In this document: positions 1 to 4,475 of the stretch, one piece after another
Layout of the letters: every line of letters begins with the position of its first letter
Position numbering within the stretch: the stretch's first letter is position 1
DNA from: Lutibacter sp. UBA4458
Lineage (GTDB): Bacteria; Bacteroidota; Bacteroidia; Flavobacteriales; Flavobacteriaceae
DNA length: 5,948 nt
Reading direction: 5' to 3'
NCBI GenBank assembly: GCA_002390165.1
Contig: DGOU01000132.1
Span: 2,148-8,095 of the forward strand
Program-made: the position numbers and the translations under genes
The notes under the pieces: generated by a model
Database searches by the model: none
What the model was told of the DNA's origin: nothing
Seen by the model: the letters and a program-made list of their open reading frames with translations, nothing else

Positions 1-332
1 TAATTTCCATGTTTTGCAACTTTATTACCGGTGCCTGCAACAATAAATGATGTTAATGTAGATATATTAAAAGTGTTTTTACCATCACCGCCAGTGCCAC
101 ATAAATCAATAGTATTAAATTCTGATAAATCTATTTTTAAAGCTAATTCTAGCAAAGCCTCTCTAAAACCTGCCAATTCATTTACGGAAATTGTACGCAT
201 CATAAAAACGGTTAAAAATGAAGCTATTTGTGATGTGTTATACTTTTCCTTTGCTATTTGAAAAAGCACTTCTTTTGCTTCTTTTTTTGTTAAATATTGT
301 TGCTCAAATAATTTGTTTAATGTTTTTTTCAT
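1..332 (-). CDS. trpD: TrpD, anthranilate phosphoribosyltransferase (N-terminal part, truncated by window edge)
   Basis: Reading the minus strand from the ATG at 332 gives 110 uninterrupted codons that run off the window at base 1; the family is usually about 330 residues, so only the N-terminal third is present. The protein begins MKKTLNKLFEQQYLTKKEAK, an all-helical N-terminal region, and then has the hallmark phosphoribosyl-pyrophosphate loop: DLCGTGGDGKNTFNIST at residues 76-92, with GTGGD at 79-83, followed by VAKHGN at 105-110, the start of the conserved KHGNR segment. By family knowledge the enzyme transfers phosphoribosyl from PRPP to anthranilate, the second committed step of tryptophan synthesis in the cytoplasm. 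It is the third structural gene of the operon after trpE and trpG and lies 109 bases beyond trpG. No Shine-Dalgarno sequence precedes the start, as is common in Flavobacteriia. The identification is secure from the motif and the context. Confidence 0.95.
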   Translation of the reverse strand, partial: MKKTLNKLFEQQYLTKKEAKEVLFQIAKEKYNTSQIASFLTVFMMRTISVNELAGFREALLELALKIDLSEFNTIDLCGTGGDGKNTFNISTLTSFIVAGTGNKVAKHGN

Positions 333-342
333 TGTAATTTAT

Positions 343-366
343 AACTTTAATCTATAATTAAAAGTT
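343..366 (-). repeat. Weak AT-rich inverted repeat upstream of trpD
   Basis: AACTTTAAT at 343-351 is complementary to ATTAAAAGTT at 357-366 with one bulged base and a five-base loop. In the trp mRNA this would form a weak stem-loop ending 10 bases before the trpD start codon. In DNA this AT-rich such a repeat can arise by chance, and no function is assigned. Confidence 0.3.
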
Positions 367-377
367 CTAATTTTCAA

Positions 378-399
378 ATATCTCGACTGCGCTCGATAT
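378..399 (-). repeat. Short hairpin repeat, copy B (trpG-trpD gap)
   Basis: This is a 22-base unit with five-base complementary arms (ATATC and GATAT on the plus strand) around the 12-base core TCGACTGCGCTC. On the transcribed strand the core reads GAGCGCAGTCGA and is preceded by TGTCA (399-403). Inside the arms the core places G-A and A-G opposite each other, then a G-C pair, so in RNA a tandem G·A mismatch could stack on the outer stem. The core matches copy A (427-448) in 11 of 12 bases while four of five arm pairs differ with pairing kept. From memory, elements of the general form TGTCA-arm-GAGCGCAGTCGA-arm are scattered between genes in many Flavobacteriia; I could not search for this. 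Confidence 0.75.
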
Positions 400-426
400 G
401 ACATACTTCTTCTATTTTCTTATCAA

Positions 427-448
427 TCACTTCGACTGTGCTCAGTGA
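427..448 (-). repeat. Short hairpin repeat, copy A (overlaps trpG stop)
   Basis: This is the second copy of the 22-base unit: arms TCACT and AGTGA (plus strand) around the core TCGACTGTGCTC, which differs from copy B by one base. On the transcribed strand it is preceded by GGTCA, partly overlapping the arm, compared with TGTCA in copy B. The two units are 27 bases apart and in the same orientation. The TGA stop of trpG (442-444) and its last His codon (445-447) lie within this unit, so the repeat supplies the end of the trpG reading frame. Confidence 0.75.
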
Positions 449-1035
449 CCTTTATTTTCATTATTGATTTCTTCTATGAAATTTCTAACAATTTGCTCTC
501 CTAAAGGTGTTAAAATGGACTCTGGATGATATTGTACAGCACTTATATTATAGATTTTATGTTGTAACGACATAATTGCTCCAAATTCATCTACTGCGGT
601 AATTTCTAATTCTGAAGGGAAATTATCTTCGGCTGCTATCCATGAATGATAACGTGCTGCTTCAAATTCTTTTGGAATGTTTTTATAAATTACTGCTTTA
701 TTGTTTGTTACTTTCATGGTGGTTGCCACGCCATGAAAAACAGCATCTAAATTTTCTATCGTTCCACCAAATACTTCTGTGATTGCTTGCAAACCTAAAC
801 AAACTCCAAAAATTGGTTTTTTGCCTGCATAGGTTTTTATAACTTCTTTTAATATTCCTGCTTCATCTGGAATTCCTGGACCTGGAGACAACATTATTAT
901 ATTGTATTTATTAAGACCTGCTATTTCAATTTCATCGTTTCGGAATACTGCAGGATATTCTCCTGTAATATTTTCAACTAAATGAACTAAATTATAGGTA
1001 AATGAATCGTAATTATCTATGATTACTATTTTCAT
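442..1035 (-). CDS. trpG: TrpG, anthranilate synthase glutamine amidotransferase subunit
   Basis: This 197-residue protein is a complete class I glutamine amidotransferase, the usual length for TrpG/PabA. It starts MKIVIIDNYDSFTYNL, the typical N-terminus of the family. The oxyanion-hole segment PGPG is at 51-54, the nucleophile elbow GVCLGLQ at 77-83 gives catalytic Cys79, and QYHPES at 168-173 gives His170 and Glu172 of the triad; RYHSW is at 128-132. By family knowledge it releases ammonia from glutamine and passes it to TrpE to make anthranilate. PabA of folate synthesis is near-identical in fold and some organisms share one subunit, but its place between trpE and trpD argues for TrpG. 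It starts 136 bases after trpE, without overlap or an obvious ribosome binding site. Its last residues (NKGH) and stop codon run into the short hairpin repeat at 427-448, so the tail is probably not conserved. Confidence 0.96.
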   Translation of the reverse strand: MKIVIIDNYDSFTYNLVHLVENITGEYPAVFRNDEIEIAGLNKYNIIMLSPGPGIPDEAGILKEVIKTYAGKKPIFGVCLGLQAITEVFGGTIENLDAVFHGVATTMKVTNNKAVIYKNIPKEFEAARYHSWIAAEDNFPSELEITAVDEFGAIMSLQHKIYNISAVQYHPESILTPLGEQIVRNFIEEINNENKGH

Positions 1036-1083
1036 GTTTTAAACATTTATTTGTTTCATGATTTATCTTTTTATTCTTTTTTT

Positions 1084-1175
1084 GCGTTAGGGATTGAAGC
1101 TTTGTTTGAGCTCTTTTTGTTTTTTCAACAAAAAAGCGAGTGCGTAAAGCCCGACCGTTTACGGTAACGCCCTAA
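1084..1175 (-). repeat. Structured 92-base intergenic repeat between trpE and trpG (TTAGGGCG...CCCTAACGC)
   Basis: On the transcribed strand the element begins TTAGGGCGTTACCG and ends AATCCCTAACGC. The ends can pair in two exclusive registers: TTAGGG (1170-1175) with CCCTAA (1087-1092), or GCGTTA (1165-1170) with TAACGC (1084-1089). Inside are ACCG-TAAA-CGGT (1154-1165), an overlapping alternative stem CGTAAA/TTTACG (1143-1148 with 1158-1163), a poly-T/poly-A hairpin CTTTTT(T)GTT/AACAAAAAG (about 1112-1135), and GAGCT paired with AGCTTC with one bulged base (about 1096-1111). The trpE stop TAG (1172-1174) lies in the terminal repeat. From memory this resembles a family of dispersed GGGCGTTACC...GGTCGGGCTTT repeats in Bacteroidetes genomes; its function is unknown to me. 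It covers almost the whole intergenic gap. Confidence 0.7.
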
Positions 1176-2563
1176 ATATTCTCTGCCATAATTAATGCTT
1201 TTTTTAAGGCTGCTAACTTATTATTTACTTCTTGCAACTCTCCTTCTTCACTTGAATTTATTACAATTCCTGCACCTGCCTGATAAAACAAGGTGTTATT
1301 TTTACTCACAAACGAACGAATGGCAATTGCCAAATTTACCGAATTATTTAGCCCAATAAAGCCAACTGCACCGCCATAAAATCCACGTGTTTGATTTTCG
1401 TACTTATCAATTAATTCCATGGCTTTGTATTTTGGCGCACCACTTAAAGTGCCCGCCGGAAAAGTGTCGCCAACAATTTCAATAGCATTACCATTTGGTT
1501 TACCCTGCACCGTGGAAACCAAGTGAATTACGTGACTAAAATATTGCACTTCCTTAAAAACCTCAACTTGCACATTGCTTGCGTGTTTACTTAAATCGTT
1601 TCGCGCTAAATCTACCAACATTACATGCTCGGCATTTTCTTTTTTATCTTTAGATAATTTATCGCCCAATAAAATATCTTTTGACCTATCTCCTGTTCGT
1701 TTAAAGGTTCCGGCAATTGGGTTTATAATGGCTTTTTCTTGATTAATTTTAATTTGCGCTTCTGGGGATGAGCCCATTAATTTAAAATTGCCATAATCAA
1801 AATAAAATAAATATGGCGATGGATTTATAGAGCGTAAACCGCGATACACATTAAATTCATCTCCAGTAAATTTTTGTTGAAATTGACGCGATAATACCAA
1901 TTGAAAAACATCGCCTCTTTTACAGTGTTGTTTACCTTTTGTTACATTATTTTTAAAATCAATATCGGTACAATTAGAAGATTCGTTGCCTTTAACTTGA
2001 AATTTATACAAACCATAAGTTCGTGCATTTATTAAAATTTCAATTTCTTCTATTCTAGAGGTTTCTCCTTCTTCTAAATTTTCTATTAAGGTTAATTCGT
2101 CATTAAAATGATTAATTGCAATTATAAATTTGAAAAAACTAAACTGAAAATCTGGAATTTCAGAAGGCGCTTTTTCAGCATTTAGTTTAATACTTTCAAA
2201 ATATTGAATGGCATTGTAAGAAATGTACCCATAAAAACCATTATAAGATTTTATACCTTTTTCGCAGTCAACATCTATAGTTTTACGGTAATCTTCAAAA
2301 ATTTTATAAAAATTATGATTAATTTTTTTTGAATAGATTTCCTTATTTTTATAATGGTATGAAAACGTATTGTTATCTGCTTTTAAAGTAACAATTGGTT
2401 CCATACAAATATAGGTAAAGCTCTCTTCTTTACTGTGATAATCAGAACTTTCGAGCAATAAACTATTGGCATATTTATCTCTAATTTTTGAATATAACCC
2501 AACAGGAGTTACCGTATCTGACAACTGCTTTTTAGAGATAGTTTTAAATTTAAATTTTTTCAT
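1172..2563 (-). CDS. trpE: TrpE, anthranilate synthase aminase component
   Basis: This 463-residue protein is a chorismate-utilising enzyme that, with TrpG, converts chorismate and ammonia to anthranilate. The N-terminal domain carries LLES at 36-39, the conserved segment of the tryptophan feedback site, so allosteric inhibition by tryptophan is expected. The catalytic domain shows NPSPYLFY at 247-254, GSSPEA at 264-269, PIAGTFKRTGD at 282-292, AEHVMLVDLARNDL at 311-324, SHVIHLVS at 343-350, PAGTLSGAPK at 369-378 and AGAGIV at 429-434. NPSPY and the LLES motif favour TrpE over PabB. The length is somewhat short compared with proteobacterial TrpE but full across both domains. The ATG at 2563 is seven bases after the T-run of the attenuator, and no Shine-Dalgarno sequence is present. 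The TAG stop lies inside the repeat at 1084-1175. Expression should be controlled by the leader attenuator upstream. Confidence 0.97.
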   Translation of the reverse strand: MKKFKFKTISKKQLSDTVTPVGLYSKIRDKYANSLLLESSDYHSKEESFTYICMEPIVTLKADNNTFSYHYKNKEIYSKKINHNFYKIFEDYRKTIDVDCEKGIKSYNGFYGYISYNAIQYFESIKLNAEKAPSEIPDFQFSFFKFIIAINHFNDELTLIENLEEGETSRIEEIEILINARTYGLYKFQVKGNESSNCTDIDFKNNVTKGKQHCKRGDVFQLVLSRQFQQKFTGDEFNVYRGLRSINPSPYLFYFDYGNFKLMGSSPEAQIKINQEKAIINPIAGTFKRTGDRSKDILLGDKLSKDKKENAEHVMLVDLARNDLSKHASNVQVEVFKEVQYFSHVIHLVSTVQGKPNGNAIEIVGDTFPAGTLSGAPKYKAMELIDKYENQTRGFYGGAVGFIGLNNSVNLAIAIRSFVSKNNTLFYQAGAGIVINSSEEGELQEVNNKLAALKKALIMAENI

Positions 2564-2570
2564 TTTAGTT

Positions 2571-2607
2571 AAAATAAAAAAGGACTTATCTCGCGATAAG
2601 TCCTTTT
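2571..2607 (-). terminator. trp attenuator terminator hairpin
   Basis: On the transcribed strand AAAAGGACTTATC (2607-2595) pairs perfectly with GATAAGTCC plus TTTT (2590-2578) around the tetraloop GCGA (2594-2591). This makes 13 base pairs, nine of them forming the GGACTTATC/GATAAGTCC core, and GCGA fits the stable GNRA loop class. The run of T that follows (six T, one A, four T) ends at 2571. It lies between the Trp-rich leader peptide and trpE, the position of a transcription attenuator, and is too close to trpE to be a terminator of the gene before. Confidence 0.93.
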
Positions 2608-2639
2608 GTTATATAGTATAATATAAATATAATAGTCTG

Positions 2640-2660
2640 CTCGCTTATTGTTTAAGAGAG
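2640..2660 (-). promoter_or_regulatory. Leader stem-loop spanning the trpL stop codon (candidate 1:2 hairpin)
   Basis: In the leader RNA CUCUCUUA (2660-2653) pairs with UAAGCGAG (2647-2640), seven pairs with one C·U mismatch, around a five-base loop. The trpL stop codon UAA is in the downstream arm. In the attenuation scheme this would be the 1:2 pause or protector hairpin that a ribosome stalled on the Trp codons (2663-2671) would disrupt. The freed arm has AUAAG, which can pair with CUUAU in the terminator's 5' arm, but only over five bases, so the antiterminator is weak as drawn. Confidence 0.5.
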
Positions 2661-2698
2661 TTCCACCACCAATTTATATTTAAATTATTTGCTTTCAT
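2645..2698 (-). CDS. trpL: TrpL, trp operon leader peptide (17 residues, three tandem Trp)
   Basis: The frame from ATG at 2698 to TAA at 2645-2647 encodes MKANNLNINWWWNSLKQ. Three consecutive TGG codons occupy 2663-2671, giving 3 Trp in 17 residues, a composition not expected by chance just upstream of trpE. The gene begins nine bases after a TAnnTTTG promoter box and is followed, 37 bases after its stop, by the attenuator hairpin. By analogy with proteobacterial trpL, its translation senses charged tRNA-Trp: stalling at the Trp codons allows trpEGD transcription to continue, smooth translation leads to termination. No Shine-Dalgarno sequence is visible and the mRNA 5' end would be only a few bases before the ATG. 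The product itself is probably not functional as a protein. It is too short for routine gene callers and is easily missed. Confidence 0.92.
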   Translation of the reverse strand: MKANNLNINWWWNSLKQ

Positions 2699-2706
2699 TA
2701 TTTCTA

Positions 2707-2737
2707 CAAATGTAAGATAGATTTTTAAATGACCAAA
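2707..2737 (-). promoter_or_regulatory. trp operon promoter, Bacteroidetes type (TTTG-N19-TAnnTTTG)
   Basis: The transcribed strand reads TTTG at 2737-2734, 19 bases of spacer, then TACATTTG at 2714-2707. This matches the known Bacteroidetes primary sigma consensus (TTTG near -33 and TAnnTTTG near -7, about 19 bases apart). Transcription would begin near 2701-2704, leaving only about three to six bases before the trpL start codon. The -33 box lies only 22 bases past the transporter stop codon. Confidence 0.85.
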
Positions 2738-2758
2738 AATAAATGATTTTTTTTAATT

Positions 2759-4342
2759 TTAAACCGCACTTAAAATTTGAATTACAATTATTAATAACAC
2801 CATTGCTATTGGGTAAACTGTAGCGTAAGCCACAGCAGGAGCATCTGTATCCACCATATTATCAACCGCAGCTAAACCTGGCGTACTTGTCATACTTCCT
2901 GTTAAAGTACCAAGCAAGGTGAGTAAATTCATTTTTAAAAAGTACTTTGCTATTATCGTTGTAAATATCATTGGTATTAAAGTAATTAAAACACCATAGA
3001 AAAATAGTTCGATACCATAATTTTGGAAAGTCGCTACTAAACTTGAGCCAGCACTTGTACCAACAGCTGCTAAAAAGAAAAGTAATCCAAATTGTCTTAG
3101 TATTTGGTTGGCAGCACCAGTCATAGTCCACATTATAGGTCCTGTTTTACCAGTTCTACCTAAAACTAGAGCTAACAATAAAATACCTCCTGTTAAACCT
3201 AAACTAAATGAGAAATCTCCAAAATTCAAACTAAATTTACCTACTAAAATTCCTAATATTATTCCGAATGAAATAGGGAAAAAGTCGGTATTAGAAAGTT
3301 GTCTGTCATCATCTCCAAAAATACCGGCAACTTTTTGCATATTCTCTTTAGATGAAATTACCATAATTTTATCTCCAAACTGTAATTTTGAAGAAGGACT
3401 TGGTGAAATATTAATTCCTGAACGTCTTATTCTAGTAACAGTTGCGTGATATTTGTTTAATAAATGTAGTTGCCCTAATGATTTTTTAACAACTTCTTTG
3501 TTGGTAACTAATACCAATCTAACATCAAAGTTAGAGCTTAATGGAATTGTTTTTTTGGTTTGGGGACCAATTAGAAGTTTAACTCGTTCAATAGCTTCTT
3601 CTGTTCCTACTGCTTTAATAATATCTCCTTTATTAAAAATAGTATGAGGTTCTGGAACAAAGGCTACATTATTATGTAACACTCTAGATATTACGGCTTT
3701 TGTCATAAAACGAACATCTATTTCCTCAAAACTTTTACCAATTACGTTTTCATTTTCAACAATAAAATGTTTTTTTAAAATTTCAGGAAATTCTACGGCT
3801 AATTCATTTTTATATTTTTTTTCTTCATCGCCTATTTTTACTCCGATAATTTTAGGCAAAAAACTTACAAAAATGATTACACCTATTACCCCAAACGGAT
3901 AGCCTATACCATAACCAATAGACGCTAAAGATGAGCCCGTTACATCAATTGCTGCTGCTAAACCGGGTGTGCTAGTTAACGAGCCACTTAATAAACCAAT
4001 GCTTAAATTTTTATCTACACCACCAAAATAATAAATTAAAAAGGTAATAAACCCTGCGCTTAATACTAATAAACTAGCTAATATTGCCAACTCTCGCCCT
4101 TGTTTTTTAAAAGATTGAAAGAAACTTGGTCCTGCTTGAATACCAATAGTGAAAATAAAAAGAACTAGTCCTAAATATTGAAAATCTTTTGGTATAACCA
4201 CTCCGTAGTGACCAAAAAATAAGGCTACAAAAATTACCGCTGAAATATCTAATGAAATTCCTTTTATTTTAATTCGTCCTATAATAAAACCAATTAAAAT
4301 AATTAAAAATAATACAAAGTAACTATTACTAAATAAATTCAT
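2759..4342 (-). CDS. AspT/YidE/YbjL-type membrane transporter with two RCK_C (TrkA-C) domains
   Basis: This 527-residue integral membrane protein has the layout of the aspartate:alanine exchanger (AAE) family. It has an N-terminal block of about five membrane segments (residues 5-165), a central cytoplasmic part holding two RCK_C-like domains (about 180-260 and 265-340), and a second membrane block (355-525). The family's duplicated signature is present twice: GSLTSTPGL at 120-128 and GSMTSTPGL at 482-490, each followed by a conserved glycine/proline-rich membrane segment. AspT itself exchanges aspartate for alanine, but most relatives (YidE, YbjL) have no proven substrate, so none is assigned here; the cytoplasmic RCK_C domains suggest control by a bound small ligand. 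It is a separate unit downstream of the trxB terminator, with its own -7 box. No terminator separates it from the trp promoter. A link to tryptophan is not shown. Confidence 0.9.
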   Translation of the reverse strand: MNLFSNSYFVLFLIILIGFIIGRIKIKGISLDISAVIFVALFFGHYGVVIPKDFQYLGLVLFIFTIGIQAGPSFFQSFKKQGRELAILASLLVLSAGFITFLIYYFGGVDKNLSIGLLSGSLTSTPGLAAAIDVTGSSLASIGYGIGYPFGVIGVIIFVSFLPKIIGVKIGDEEKKYKNELAVEFPEILKKHFIVENENVIGKSFEEIDVRFMTKAVISRVLHNNVAFVPEPHTIFNKGDIIKAVGTEEAIERVKLLIGPQTKKTIPLSSNFDVRLVLVTNKEVVKKSLGQLHLLNKYHATVTRIRRSGINISPSPSSKLQFGDKIMVISSKENMQKVAGIFGDDDRQLSNTDFFPISFGIILGILVGKFSLNFGDFSFSLGLTGGILLLALVLGRTGKTGPIMWTMTGAANQILRQFGLLFFLAAVGTSAGSSLVATFQNYGIELFFYGVLITLIPMIFTTIIAKYFLKMNLLTLLGTLTGSMTSTPGLAAVDNMVDTDAPAVAYATVYPIAMVLLIIVIQILSAV

Positions 4343-4358
4343 TTTAATAAATTTTCAA

Positions 4359-4366
4359 CAAAATTA
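4359..4366 (-). promoter_or_regulatory. Candidate -7 box of the transporter gene (TAATTTTG)
   Basis: TAATTTTG on the minus strand fits the Bacteroidetes TAnnTTTG box and lies 16 bases before the start codon at 4342. At the expected 19-base spacing the -33 position reads ATTT, which is a poor match, so the promoter may be weak or need an activator. The position between the trxB terminator and the transporter start supports it. Confidence 0.6.
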
Positions 4367-4404
4367 CATACAATTTTAAAGTAATAAATTTTTTATTAAT
4401 TAAA

Positions 4405-4420
4405 ATAACGAAAACGTTAT
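4405..4420. promoter_or_regulatory. Perfect palindrome ATAACG-AAAA-CGTTAT, possible operator
   Basis: ATAACG (4405-4410) and CGTTAT (4415-4420) are exact inverted copies separated by AAAA. The palindrome's centre is about 50 bases upstream of the candidate transporter -7 box, a position that fits an activator better than a repressor. The CG-containing half sites stand out in AT-rich surroundings. The regulator is unknown; it could also be a small DNA hairpin next to the terminator. Confidence 0.4.
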
Positions 4421-4421
4421 C

Positions 4422-4457
4422 AAAAAAAAATACCGAAGCAAAGGCTTCGGTATTTTT
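4422..4457 (-). terminator. Intrinsic terminator of trxB (probably bidirectional)
   Basis: TACCGAAGC (4431-4439) and GCTTCGGTA (4444-4452) form a perfect nine-base-pair stem around a four-base loop, extended by A/T pairs (4426-4430 with 4453-4457). On the minus strand it is followed by nine T residues (4430-4422). It begins 18 bases after the trxB stop, and the plus strand also has a T run, so it could act in both directions, though no plus-strand gene is seen. Confidence 0.92.
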
Positions 4458-4475
4458 ATTAATCCTAAATTTTTA

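Noticed and set aside
31..261. 76-codon open frame on the plus strand
   Set aside because: It lies opposite the N-terminal part of trpD, which has the GTGGD motif and an open frame from its ATG; the plus-strand product shows no recognisable domain.
1039..1059. Tiny frame MKQINV ending three bases before the trpG start
   Set aside because: Six codons in AT-rich DNA with no promoter or special codon content; most likely chance.
1112..1135. Poly-T/poly-A hairpin as a possible terminator between trpE and trpG
   Set aside because: The stem is almost all A/T, no T run follows it on the transcribed strand, and it is an internal part of the 92-base repeat; termination here would also cut the operon.
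2617..2634. TATAATA direct repeats resembling -10 boxes
   Set aside because: Bacteroidetes primary promoters use TAnnTTTG rather than TATAAT, and no matching upstream box or plus-strand gene is present; it is more simply an A/T linker in the trp leader.
2862..3131. 89-codon frame on the minus strand, different phase
   Set aside because: It is entirely inside the AspT-like transporter gene, out of frame, and its product is a Trp/Cys/Tyr-rich string with no domain.
3108..3647. Two plus-strand open frames of 113 and 64 codons
   Set aside because: Both are antisense to the transporter gene, whose two GSxTSTPGL motifs and membrane segments are convincing; the antisense products show no motif.
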